From an uncultured candidate division WPS-2 bacterium (GTDB taxonomy: Bacteria > Vulcanimicrobiota > Vulcanimicrobiia > Vulcanimicrobiales > Vulcanimicrobiaceae), in NCBI GenBank assembly GCA_937927945.1, contig CALEYW010000072.1, positions 1 to 64,000 on the forward strand: a DNA stretch of 64,000 nucleotides, in the 5' to 3' direction. Positions 43,161 to 51,282 of this stretch are shown here, in pieces. Positions within the stretch are counted from its first letter, which is position 1; each line of letters opens with the position of its first letter. Made by a program: the position numbers and the translations under genes. The notes under the pieces were generated by a model that worked only from the letters and a program-made list of their open reading frames with translations, ran no database searches and was not told the DNA's origin.

Positions 43161-45836
43161 TTGAAATTCCGGCCTTTTGTCATAGGTGCTCTGTCCTTTG
43201 CGGCCTTGATCGCGACCGCGTCGGCTGAAGCGAAGTCGTCGCCGGTGCCCGTTCCGTCGGGCTCGCCGGCCGTCGCGGCGAGCGCGGCGCCGAAGCCGGG
43301 CGAGATTGCGGCGTACGACACGTTCGTCAAGGACGCGGTCGTCCAGGACGGGCTCTTCACGCTGATCCGCAAGGACGGCAAAGTCGCGATGGTCCTCAAG
43401 GCCGACCAGCTCGACAAAGACTACCTCCAGACGGCCGTGCCGAAGAACGGTCTGGGCGGCTACGGCGTCCTCTCGGGCGACGTCTTCCAGCAAGAGGCGC
43501 GCACGATACGCTTCGTGCGGAACGGCAAGAACGTGATCATGCTCTGGCCGCACACGCGGTTCTTGGCCGATCCGAACACCCCGCTCGCCGAAGCGGTGCG
43601 CCTCTCGACCGCCGACTCCGTGCTGGGCGTCGCGGGGATCGTTGCCGAGCGCAAGGGCGACAAAGCGATCGTCATCGAACTCTCCGCGCTGCTCGGCGAC
43701 GTAATGGACCTGACGACCTCGCTGAACGGCGTGCTCGCGCCCCCGGCGAACCCGGCCGGCGCGTATCATCTCGATCCGACCCGCAGCTATTTCGGCCTCT
43801 CCAAGGCGTTCCCGAAGAACGTCGTGATCGAAGCCGATCAGTCGTACGCATCGTTCAAGCCGACCGTGATCGACACGGTGGTCGATCCGCGCTCGTTCCA
43901 AATTCGCGTCGCCTACAACTTCACCGAACTCCCCGACGCGAGCAAGTACATGCCGCGCCTGGTCGACGACCGGGTCGGGTATTGGGACGACCTCCACATC
44001 TCGTTCGACCACGTCGAGCGCATGGACAACCGCGTCCACTACGTGCTGCGCTGGAACATGAAGCCGAGCGATCCGAGCAAACCGCTCTCGCCCGCGGTGC
44101 AGCCGATCGTCTACACGCTCGCCGACACGATCCCGCTGGAATATCGCGAGCCGATCAAGTCGGCGATCCTGGCGTGGAACAAGCCGTTCGAGAAGATCGG
44201 TATCTCCGACGCCGTCAAAGTGCAGGACCAGCCGAACGATCCGGACTTCGATCCCGACGACGTGCGCTACAACATGATCCGCTGGCTGACCGAGTCGAAC
44301 TCGGGCGGCTTCGCCGAGGCGCAGATCACCTGGGACCCGCGTGACGGCCAGATCTTCCGCAGCGGCGTGATGATCGACAGCGACCTCGTGCGCTTCGGCG
44401 CGACCTACTACAACGTGCTCGGCATCACGGCCGACGGTGAGGAAGATCCCGGTCACGACGAGCGCGTCGCGGCGCACAGCCGCTTCGCGCACAACGACGG
44501 CCCCGGCGCCCACGCGCAGATGATGTATGCGGCAATCGCCGAGGCGCTCATGCAAAATGGCGATCCGGCGACGATCGCCTTGCGCACCTCCGAGGCATTC
44601 CTGCACGCGATCGTGCTGCACGAAGTCGGTCACGACTTCGGTCTCGCTCACAATTTCATCGGGCACATGGCGTACACCGCGGCGCAAGTGCGCGACAAGC
44701 GCTTCACCGAACAGAACGGTATCGCATCGTCCGTGATGGAGTACAATCCGGCCAACGTGTGGCCGAAGGGGACCAGCACGGGGACCGTCCAGCAGACCGT
44801 GCTCGGGCCGTACGACTACCATGTCATCCGCTGGGGCTACGCCCCGATCGCCGGTGCAAAGACGCCCTACGACGAGGTGCCGACGCTCGACCGCTGGGCA
44901 TCGAACTGGACCGATCCGCGCTACCGCTTCGCCAGCGATGAAGACGTCGCGTGGATCGGCGGGCATGCGATCGATCCGCGCGTCCACCAATTCACCCTCA
45001 CCAACGATCCGCTGACCTGGTGCACGACGCAGATGAACCTCGTGCAGAACCTCATCGGTAAGGTCGACACGAAGTTCCCGCAGACGGAGCATCCCTACGA
45101 GGAGGAGCGCTCGGCATTCGCGGTGCTCGTCAACCAGTATGGGCGCTGCGCGACCAACACCGCGCACTGGATCGGCGGGGAGTATCTGGCACGTTCGCGG
45201 CGCGGAGATCCGCACGGCGACACGCCGCTCGTTCCCGTCTCGCGGTCCGACGAGCAGCGTGCATTTGGAATGCTGGACCGCTACGTGTTCTCGAACGACG
45301 CGTGGCACTACGATCCGGCGACGTTGCGCCGACTCGTCTACAGCCAGTACGAGACCTTCAGCAACTTCGGGTATGCCCCGACGTTGCGGCACGACGTCTC
45401 GGTGGCCGACATGGCGGCGCGCTACCAGCTGCGCACGCTACAGTACCTTTTTGCGCCTCTGGTCCTTGCGCGCATCGCCGATCTGCCGACCAAGGCCAAG
45501 CCCGGCGAGACGATGACGCTCGCCGATCTCTTCGCGTGGTCACAGGCGTCGATCTATGGCGACATTGCGAACGGCAACGTCGGCCGGGCGACGCAAGTGC
45601 GGCGCAACCTGCAGCGGCGCTACGCGGTGCTGCTGCGGACGCTTGCGATCGAACCGCCGCGCGGGACGCCGTACGACGCGCAGGCGATGGCGCGCTACGA
45701 GCTCACGGCGCTCAACCACGACGTTTCGCTGGGCTTGGCGCACCGCGGCCTCGACCTTCAAACGCGAGCGCATCTGGTCGCGCTGCAAGACGACGTCACG
45801 CGCAGCCTCCACGCGCAGCGCGTCATCGGCCACTGA
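43161..45836 (+). CDS. Secreted zinc-dependent metalloprotease (DUF4953/DUF5117 family)
   Basis: An 891-residue exported protein. TTG 43161 is chosen because GGGAGG lies six bases upstream and translation from there gives a signal peptide (KFRPFVIGALSFAALIATASA). The family core includes GYWDDLHISFDHVERMDNRVHYVLRW and the zinc motif HEVGHDFGLAHN (about 489-500; HExxHxxGLxHN). The C-terminal domain follows SSVMEYNPANVWPKG, the methionine-turn-like segment of this family. Members are large periplasmic or secreted peptidases of unknown substrate. It has no operon partner. Confidence 0.85.
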   Translation: MKFRPFVIGALSFAALIATASAEAKSSPVPVPSGSPAVAASAAPKPGEIAAYDTFVKDAVVQDGLFTLIRKDGKVAMVLKADQLDKDYLQTAVPKNGLGGYGVLSGDVFQQEARTIRFVRNGKNVIMLWPHTRFLADPNTPLAEAVRLSTADSVLGVAGIVAERKGDKAIVIELSALLGDVMDLTTSLNGVLAPPANPAGAYHLDPTRSYFGLSKAFPKNVVIEADQSYASFKPTVIDTVVDPRSFQIRVAYNFTELPDASKYMPRLVDDRVGYWDDLHISFDHVERMDNRVHYVLRWNMKPSDPSKPLSPAVQPIVYTLADTIPLEYREPIKSAILAWNKPFEKIGISDAVKVQDQPNDPDFDPDDVRYNMIRWLTESNSGGFAEAQITWDPRDGQIFRSGVMIDSDLVRFGATYYNVLGITADGEEDPGHDERVAAHSRFAHNDGPGAHAQMMYAAIAEALMQNGDPATIALRTSEAFLHAIVLHEVGHDFGLAHNFIGHMAYTAAQVRDKRFTEQNGIASSVMEYNPANVWPKGTSTGTVQQTVLGPYDYHVIRWGYAPIAGAKTPYDEVPTLDRWASNWTDPRYRFASDEDVAWIGGHAIDPRVHQFTLTNDPLTWCTTQMNLVQNLIGKVDTKFPQTEHPYEEERSAFAVLVNQYGRCATNTAHWIGGEYLARSRRGDPHGDTPLVPVSRSDEQRAFGMLDRYVFSNDAWHYDPATLRRLVYSQYETFSNFGYAPTLRHDVSVADMAARYQLRTLQYLFAPLVLARIADLPTKAKPGETMTLADLFAWSQASIYGDIANGNVGRATQVRRNLQRRYAVLLRTLAIEPPRGTPYDAQAMARYELTALNHDVSLGLAHRGLDLQTRAHLVALQDDVTRSLHAQRVIGH

Positions 45837-45864
45837 CCGGACGTCGCGCTCCGGGGAAAAGAAA

Positions 45865-45891
45865 GAAGCCCGCCGGTTCCCGGCGGCCTTC
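45865..45891 (+). terminator. Hairpin terminator between convergent genes
   Basis: GAAGCCCGCCGG-TTC-CCGGCGGCCTTC forms a 12-bp stem with one mismatch and a three-base loop. It lies between the stops of the metalloprotease (+) and the lipoprotein (-) and could serve both strands. Confidence 0.7.
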
Positions 45892-45916
45892 CGTGCATCT
45901 CGCGATGCGCCGCGCG

Positions 45917-46873
45917 CTAGTAGCTTTGCACGCACCCGTTGTTGGCGTTGCTCCACAGCGGCTGGGTCGGATAGCCGCCGGCGTTCGGATTGTTCTCGAG
46001 CCCGGTCCAGGCGCACTTGTCGCCGTTTTCCGCGCCGCTCGAGTCGAGCCAGCCGGTGCTCGGCTGCGGATCCGTTTCCGTCTCGCCCTGCTCGTGGCCG
46101 CCGACGATGGTCACTCCGTCGAGCGTTCCCGGGCTGTTGACCGAGCCCGCACCGCACGACGCACCGGCGTCGGGCATGTACGGGAGGTTCGTCCAGGCGA
46201 TCGTGTGGCCGGCAGCGCTCGTGCTGCTGTGATACGCGCAGTATTGCGTGCCGAATCCCGACGGCTTGATGCCGCTCGGCATCGCCACGACGTACGCCGC
46301 GCTGGCCGTGTAGTCGCCGTAGTGCGCGGCGGCCTTCGAGGCTTCCGCCGCCATTTGCGACTGGGTCGGATGGCGCGGCGGCGTGCTCGACGTGTCGACG
46401 TACGAACCGGCGAAGATGTTGCCGGCGTTGCCGACGGGCGCGCCGCCGGTCTGCGTGTATTGCGTGACGCTGTTGAGCCACTTGCTCCCGCCGATCACGC
46501 CGTAGAACGATTTGAGCAGGCTCGCGACGCCGTACGGGTCGCCGCTCCCGCTCCAGGCCGAACCCCAGAACACCACGTACAGCTTCGGACCCGTTTGAAT
46601 CGGTCCGTTGTGATACAGCAGGGGGCTCGTGGCCTGAGGCGTCCGTGCGCCGCTCGAGTGCAGCGTGTCGATGATCTCGCGCGTCGGATAAATGTGGACT
46701 ATCGTTCCCGTCGCGCTATCGATCGCGGAGAACGTCGAAAGGGTCGTCAATTCACGATCGTTGCTGGATGCCGTCGTGTTGCCTGACGAGGGGATCGCTT
46801 GCCCTCCACCGCCCGCGCACGCGGCTAAAATCGCCGCCGCGCAAAGCAGTGCGAGGAGTCGTGCCTTTATCAA
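45917..46873 (-). CDS. Phi-1/EXORDIUM-like secreted lipoprotein
   Basis: A 318-residue exported protein. The signal MIKARLLALLCAAAILAACAGG has a lipobox LAAC (C at about 19). Family hallmarks are YHNGPIQTGPKLYVVFWGSAWSG, SLLKSFYGVIGGSKWLNSVTQYTQ and the C-terminal GGHEQGETETDP...GWLDSSGAENGDKCAW. This matches the Phi-1/EXORDIUM domain of plants and bacteria (HExxE-like motif, glutamate in D-E context). A metal-binding function is inferred. Its 5' region carries three 11-bp direct repeats. Confidence 0.72.
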   Translation of the reverse strand: MIKARLLALLCAAAILAACAGGGGQAIPSSGNTTASSNDRELTTLSTFSAIDSATGTIVHIYPTREIIDTLHSSGARTPQATSPLLYHNGPIQTGPKLYVVFWGSAWSGSGDPYGVASLLKSFYGVIGGSKWLNSVTQYTQTGGAPVGNAGNIFAGSYVDTSSTPPRHPTQSQMAAEASKAAAHYGDYTASAAYVVAMPSGIKPSGFGTQYCAYHSSTSAAGHTIAWTNLPYMPDAGASCGAGSVNSPGTLDGVTIVGGHEQGETETDPQPSTGWLDSSGAENGDKCAWTGLENNPNAGGYPTQPLWSNANNGCVQSY

Positions 46874-46911
46874 GAGGAGCCCTCCACACCCGAGCTTCTA
46901 GGCTCAGGAAA

Positions 46912-46944
46912 GCGTCAAGAAAGCGTTAGGAATCGGTTAGGATT
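46912..46944 (-). promoter_or_regulatory. Three 11-bp direct repeats upstream of the Phi-1-like lipoprotein
   Basis: GCGTCAAGAAA, GCGTTAGGAAT and CGGTTAGGATT follow one another at an 11-bp period (46912-46944); the last two share GTTAGGA. The array starts 39 bp from the lipoprotein ATG. Direct repeats of one helical turn are typical OmpR/PhoB-family binding sites. Confidence 0.45.
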
Positions 46945-47104
46945 TCTTAACGCTCTGCACTCTTTACGGGCTGCCCGACCGGCCCCCTGCGACAAACGTC
47001 CAAAGCAACTGTTCGGAAACGGCCAATAGATCGCGGTCACAAACCGGTTTTAACCCGACGATTCGAGCCTCGCCTCCGCAAGTGCCAAAAAGTGCAAAAA
47101 CGGG

Positions 47105-47506
47105 CTAGGAGCTTGCGTCGTCGGCCGTTGCGAATTGCGCTGGGAGGGTCAGCTCCAGCATCTCGAGATCGGCGCTGTGCGCCAATTCGACGTGGCGGAT
47201 TCCGGGCGGCTGCACGACCGACGAGCCGGGCTCCAGCCGCACCCTTCCCACGCCCTCGTATTCGAACTCGACCCAGCCGCTCAGCACGTAGACGAATTGA
47301 AAGTCGACGCTGTGCTGATGCCGTTCACCGGGCGTCTCCGAGGCGCCGCGAGCGCGGATCAGATGCGCCCCGACGCGCCCTTGCGTTGCGCCGGCGACGC
47401 CGAGGTCGCGATAGGCGAAGAACTCGCGCAGACCGGCGTCCCAATCGGCATCGCCCGCACGGCTGAGCGCGAAGCCCGCCGGAAGTTCGTCCTTTGACAA
47501 GCTCAC
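47105..47506 (-). CDS. Cupin-domain protein
   Basis: A 133-residue cupin. Motif 1 is HQHSVDFQFVYVLSGWVEFEYEG, with H-x-H and a downstream Glu/Asp typical of the metal site, and motif 2 is VQPPGIRHVE. Iron or manganese binding is expected. The GTG at 47506 overlaps the stop of the ThuA-like gene upstream, so both are co-transcribed. The product probably adjusts a small molecule made or degraded by the partner. Confidence 0.75.
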   Translation of the reverse strand: MSLSKDELPAGFALSRAGDADWDAGLREFFAYRDLGVAGATQGRVGAHLIRARGASETPGERHQHSVDFQFVYVLSGWVEFEYEGVGRVRLEPGSSVVQPPGIRHVELAHSADLEMLELTLPAQFATADDASS

Positions 47507-48396
47507 CGCGGCCGCCGTCCGAGCCACGCGACGAGATTCGCGACGTACGCTTTGGTGTCGTCGAGCAATGACGGGTTCTTCACGATCGCGTCCGACGGCG
47601 GCTCGCCGACGAAGGACGGGCATCCGGCACGAACGTCCCAGTTGTAGTCGCAGAAATGGTGGAACGTCGACTCGGCCCAGCCGGCGCCGTTGCCGTTCAC
47701 CGGTTCGAACGCGACCGCGATGTTGAACGGACGCTGCGTCGCCTTCGACGTGCCGGTGACGACGACGCGCGCGGTCGGGTCGTCGGGCGGTTTGCCGACA
47801 CCGCCTTCGTGCGGATGCGCCGGCAGCGTGCCGACGCTCGCGCCGCCCCGCTGGAGCACCGGGTGGACCGGTTCCGTCGCCGCGATCTGCTGCACGTCGC
47901 CGTTCGCGCCGGAATGGTAGTTCGGGTAGTCGATCGCGGTGGTGTACGGATCGTCACGGCGGTTGCGGTCGGGATCGGGGTCGGCTTGTGCGGAGTGGAA
48001 GAAATGCGCCTTGCCGATGCCGCCGAGATTGCGGATCGACGCGCCGAGATCCTGATGATCCCGGGTCGAGAAGATCGCGCCGCCGCGTTCGCGGAAACGG
48101 CCGATCGCAGCGCACTCGGCTTTGGTGACGCCCGTGTCGCCGCCGGTGTCGACGGCGATCAGCCACAGCTGGTCGTAGTCCGAGGCGTCGATCCCGGCCA
48201 GCACCGGATCCTCTCCGGCAGCGTCCGGTTCCCGATCGCGCGCGGTAACCTCGGCGACGGGCAGACCGTCGGTGGTTTTCAGTTCGGCGACGGCATCGCG
48301 CAGCAGCGAGAAGCGGTTGATGTTCCAGTCGTCCTCGGCGTACGGAATCGTGGTCTGCAGCAGGATCTTGATCGGTCTCGCAGCCGGGGCACTCAT
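47503..48396 (-). CDS. ThuA/glutamine-amidotransferase-like protein
   Basis: A 297-residue protein of a class-I-amidotransferase-like fold: IKILLQTTIPYAEDDWNINRFSLLRDAV at the N-terminus, DYDQLWLIAVDTGG, AIGRFRERGGAIFSTRDHQDLG, and a C-terminal DVRAGCPSFVGE. No catalytic cysteine like the GATase nucleophile is evident, as in ThuA proteins. The H-F-C-D-Y-N-W motif near the end may bind metal. A sugar-related role is inferred from the ThuA family only. It precedes a cupin gene (GTGA overlap). Confidence 0.6.
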   Translation of the reverse strand: MSAPAARPIKILLQTTIPYAEDDWNINRFSLLRDAVAELKTTDGLPVAEVTARDREPDAAGEDPVLAGIDASDYDQLWLIAVDTGGDTGVTKAECAAIGRFRERGGAIFSTRDHQDLGASIRNLGGIGKAHFFHSAQADPDPDRNRRDDPYTTAIDYPNYHSGANGDVQQIAATEPVHPVLQRGGASVGTLPAHPHEGGVGKPPDDPTARVVVTGTSKATQRPFNIAVAFEPVNGNGAGWAESTFHHFCDYNWDVRAGCPSFVGEPPSDAIVKNPSLLDDTKAYVANLVAWLGRRPR

Positions 48397-48482
48397 GGAA
48401 CCGTCCTTCTGATCGGATTCTTAGGGTGAAGGTTCAGACCGAAGGCGATGCAGGCGCGGTTGCAGCGCGGTAGCATGAGGCA

Positions 48483-49349
48483 GTGAACCATCGCGCCCTG
48501 GGCATCGCGGCTGCGCTCTTCTACATCTTCCTGTGGGCGTCGGCGTTCGTACCGAGCAAGATCGGAGTCCTCGACTCCTCGCCGCTGTGGTTCCTCGTCG
48601 TGCGCTTCGTCGTCGCCGGCGGGGTCGCGCTGGCGGGCGCTCGCGCGCTGGGCGCCACGTTCCCGACGAGCCGGCGCGACTGGATCGCGGTCGCGGTCCT
48701 CGGCGTCCTGGGAAATGCGATGTACCTTGGCTGCACGTACGAGGCGCTGCGTCACATGGGCTCCGGCATCGGCGCGATCATCGCGTCGACCAACCCGCTC
48801 ACCCTCGCGCTCGTCGCGCCGTGGGTGCTGCGCGAGCCGCTCACGCTGGGGAAGATCGGCGGCCTCGTGCTGGGCTTCGGCGGCGTCGTCGCGATCATGG
48901 TCGTCCGGCTGGGCAGCGGCACGGCCGAACCGCGCGACATCGGTATCGCCTTTTGCGGCGTACTGGCCAGCGTCGCGTCGACGATCGTGTACAAGCGCTG
49001 GTGCAGCGCGCTGGACTTGCGCGCGGTGACGGCGCTGCAATTGCTCGCGGCCGGACTCGTGCTGCTGCCGCTCGCCATGGCGTTCGAAGGCGCGCCGCAT
49101 GCGACGTGGAGGCCGCAGCTCGTCGTCTCGTTCTGGTACGTCGTGATCGTGATGTCGCTCGGCGCGTCGCTGTTGTGGTTCTGGCTGCTCACGCATGGCG
49201 AAGCGTCGCGGGTGAGCGCGTATTATTTCCTCACGCCGGTCTTCGGCCTCGGGTTGGCCGCGCTGCTGCTGCACGAGGCGGTTGGCTTCCGCGACCTCGG
49301 CGGTCTCGTCGCGATCGCGCTCGGCATCATTTTGGTGCAGCGCGCGTGA
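48483..49349 (+). CDS. EamA/DMT family transporter
   Basis: A 288-residue, ten-helix drug/metabolite transporter with two EamA repeats. TM1 WASAFVPSKIGVLDSSPLWFLVVRFVVAGGVAL and the repeated EALRHMGSGIGAIIASTNPLTLALVAPWVLREPLTLGKIGGLVLGF are the signature, and the second repeat has GEASRVSAYYFLTPVFGLGLAALLLHEAVGFRDLGG. It exports or imports small metabolites. The start is 86 bp from the divergent ThuA-like gene, and the next MFS gene begins 5 bp after its stop, so the pair is probably an operon. Confidence 0.85.
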   Translation: MNHRALGIAAALFYIFLWASAFVPSKIGVLDSSPLWFLVVRFVVAGGVALAGARALGATFPTSRRDWIAVAVLGVLGNAMYLGCTYEALRHMGSGIGAIIASTNPLTLALVAPWVLREPLTLGKIGGLVLGFGGVVAIMVVRLGSGTAEPRDIGIAFCGVLASVASTIVYKRWCSALDLRAVTALQLLAAGLVLLPLAMAFEGAPHATWRPQLVVSFWYVVIVMSLGASLLWFWLLTHGEASRVSAYYFLTPVFGLGLAALLLHEAVGFRDLGGLVAIALGIILVQRA

Positions 49350-49353
49350 TCGC

Positions 49354-50568
49354 ATGCTGAGCGAACGCTGGCGCGTGCTTGCGGTGATGACGACGGCGCA
49401 AGCCGGCTCGTCGCTGGTGCAGCAGGCGCTCGGGGCGCTCTCACCGGTCCTCGTCGTCACGTTCGCGCTCTCGAAAGCCCAGCTCGGCGCGGTCTTCACC
49501 GCCGTGCTGGTCGGTTGCGCGTGCTGCACCGCCGCGTCCGGCGTGTTCACCGACCGCTGGGGCGAGCGGAAGATGCTGCTCGCCTCGGCGGTCATCATGA
49601 CGGCCGCGCTGCTCGCCGCCGCGCTGATGCAGCAGTATTGGTGGCTGGTCGCGACACTCGCCGTCTACGGTGCGGGGTACGCTGCCGCAACGCCGGCCGG
49701 CGGTCGCGCGATCCTTGCGTGGTTCGATCGCGACCGCGGCCTCGCGATGGGGATTCGCCAAACCGGCGTTTCCGTCGGCGGTCTCTTGGGAGCGGTGAGT
49801 TTCCCGATCATCGCCGCGTACGGCGGCTATCGCGCGGCGTTCGCGTTTTCGGCGGTGCTGATCGTGCTCACCAGCGGCCTGGCGTACGCGGTGTATCGTC
49901 AGGCGGGCACCGACGACGCGGAGCCGACGTCGCTCGCTGGCGTGCTGCGCGGGATGCGCGCGCTGGCCCAGGACCCGCGTTTGATCGCGGTCACGCTGAC
50001 CTGCATGCTGCTCTCGTCGACGCAGTTCATCATGAACGCGTTCGTGACGATCACCGCCGTCACGGTCGTGCACACCAGCGCGCACGTCGCGGGCTTCGCG
50101 CTTGCGGTCGCGTTCGTCACCGCAATCTGCGGCCGGCTCGGCTGGGGTTTCCTGAGCGATCGCTATTTGGACGGCGACCGCATCGTGCCGCTGGCCATCA
50201 TCTGCGTCCTGGTTGCGATCGGGACCGCGACCTTGGCGCTGCTCGGCCGCGGCGCGGTCGCCCCGCTGTTCGTTGCGAGCGCGCTGCTAGGGTTGAGCGC
50301 GTCCGGCTGGAACGGCCTGATGGCCGCCGCGCTCTCCGAGGTCGGCGGCGTCGAGCGCGCGGCGAGCGCCCTGGGCCTCGGCCTCACCGCGATGTTCGCG
50401 GCGTCGGCGGTGGCGCCGTCGGCGTTCGGCGCGCTGGCCGACCATACGTCGCTCGCCCTGGCGTGGGGCGTCCTCTCGGGGGTGGTCCTGCTCGGTCTCG
50501 TCCCGATGCTCTGGCTGCGCGCCCACCTCCGACTTCGGTCGCGCAGGTCCGCCACCGGCGCGGGATGA
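49354..50568 (+). CDS. MFS transporter
   Basis: A 404-residue, 12-helix major facilitator: GVFTDRWGERKMLLASAV (loop 2-3 motif A), YAAATPAGGRAILAWFDRDRGLAMGIRQTGVSVGGLLGAVSFP in TM4-5, and a second motif A-like GWGFLSDRYLDGDRIVPL in the C-half. Conserved Arg-Gln in GIRQTG resembles oxalate:formate or nitrate/nitrite antiporter-type members. The substrate is unknown. It starts 5 bp after the EamA gene, with tRNA-Leu 16 bp downstream. Confidence 0.82.
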   Translation: MLSERWRVLAVMTTAQAGSSLVQQALGALSPVLVVTFALSKAQLGAVFTAVLVGCACCTAASGVFTDRWGERKMLLASAVIMTAALLAAALMQQYWWLVATLAVYGAGYAAATPAGGRAILAWFDRDRGLAMGIRQTGVSVGGLLGAVSFPIIAAYGGYRAAFAFSAVLIVLTSGLAYAVYRQAGTDDAEPTSLAGVLRGMRALAQDPRLIAVTLTCMLLSSTQFIMNAFVTITAVTVVHTSAHVAGFALAVAFVTAICGRLGWGFLSDRYLDGDRIVPLAIICVLVAIGTATLALLGRGAVAPLFVASALLGLSASGWNGLMAAALSEVGGVERAASALGLGLTAMFAASAVAPSAFGALADHTSLALAWGVLSGVVLLGLVPMLWLRAHLRLRSRRSATGAG

Positions 50569-50584
50569 ACCGAGGTCGGTCCGC

Positions 50585-50671
50585 GCCCAGGTGGCGGAAT
50601 TGGTAGACGCGCTAGTTTCAGGTATTAGTGGCCGCAAGGCCGTGGGGGTTCGAGTCCCTTCCTGGGCACCA
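50585..50671 (+). tRNA. tRNA-Leu (anticodon CAG)
   Basis: An 87-nt class II tRNA. Acceptor GCCCAGG pairs with CCTGGGC and is followed by A and an encoded CCA. D-arm TGGCGGAATTGGTAGACGC, anticodon stem CTAGT/ATTAG with loop TTCAGGT (anticodon CAG, reading CUG), a long variable arm GGCCGCAAGGCC and T-arm GGGGGTTCGAGTCCC are all visible. It lies between an MFS gene and vapD, with a terminator-like hairpin just downstream. Confidence 0.95.
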
Positions 50672-50679
50672 AAACGACG

Positions 50680-50712
50680 AAGTCCGGCACATCGAGAAGA
50701 TGCGCCGGGCTT
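50680..50712 (+). terminator. tRNA-Leu terminator
   Basis: AAGTCCGGCACATC and GATGCGCCGGGCTT form a 14-bp stem with one wobble and one mismatch around a GAGAA loop, followed by TTT. It lies nine bases after the tRNA CCA. Confidence 0.75.
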
Positions 50713-50816
50713 TTTGCTTCCAGCAAACCTCCGCGCGGCCGGGATACTGCGTGCCTTGGCGGGCACCCGGAATCGGAGGATGCGGGCGTGAGTTCGGCCT
50801 GTGTTACGATGACGAT

Positions 50817-51194
50817 ATGCAGCGCACCGAACGCCCGGTCAGCGACAGCGACCTCTCGGCCCTGATCGACCTTCCTCCGCCGCCGACGGGTGCCCGCTGC
50901 ATGTATGCCATCGCGTTCGATCTCGACACGGAACAGCTTCAGGCGGTCTATCCGAACGAGTCGTGGCGCAACGGCTACAAGGATGTCCGCCGGATCCTCT
51001 CCGAGGAAGGCTTCAGCTGGAAGCAGGGCGGCGTCATGTTCGGCGATCCGGCAAAGGTTGACGCGGTTCGGTGCGTGCTTGCGGCGCAACGGCTCGCCCG
51101 CGAGCTGCCGTGGTTTACGGATGCCGTCCGCGACATGCGCATGCTCCGCATCGAAGAGAACAACGATCTCCTTCCGGCCGTCGACTTGACCTAG
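50817..51194 (+). CDS. vapD: VapD-family endoribonuclease (virulence-associated protein D)
   Basis: A 125-residue protein. The family core begins at residue 29 with MYAIAFDLDTEQLQAVYPNESWRNGYKDVRRILSEEGFSW, then KQGGVMFGDP and ends DMRMLRIEENNDLLPAVDLT. VapD proteins are Cas2-like dimeric ribonucleases and act as toxins in Haemophilus and Helicobacter. The 28-residue N-terminal extension before the canonical start is unusual; translation could instead begin at ATG 50901. No antitoxin gene (VapX type) is visible. A partial second copy of its C-terminus lies at 54714. Confidence 0.85.
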   Translation: MQRTERPVSDSDLSALIDLPPPPTGARCMYAIAFDLDTEQLQAVYPNESWRNGYKDVRRILSEEGFSWKQGGVMFGDPAKVDAVRCVLAAQRLARELPWFTDAVRDMRMLRIEENNDLLPAVDLT

Positions 51195-51222
51195 CGCGAG
51201 CCGCTCGTGGAATCGAGACAAG

Positions 51223-51255
51223 AAAAGGCCGCCGTTGCTGGAACGGCGGCCTTTT
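51223..51255 (+). terminator. Bidirectional terminator
   Basis: AAAAGGCCGCCGTT (51223-51236) pairs with AACGGCGGCCTTTT (51242-51255), a perfect 14-bp stem with an A-run on one side and a T-run on the other. It separates vapD (+) from the convergent MFS gene (-). Confidence 0.85.
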
Positions 51256-51282
51256 CTGTCGCACGCGCGACGAACCGCTCCG

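Noticed and set aside
43008..45392. 794-codon minus-strand frame opposite the metalloprotease
   Set aside because: The sense strand has the HEVGHDFGLAHN zinc motif and a signal peptide. The reverse frame is a compositional artefact.
50585..50671. tRNA-Leu as an integration site for a mobile island
   Set aside because: There is no integrase, no duplicated tRNA 3' end and no composition change around it.
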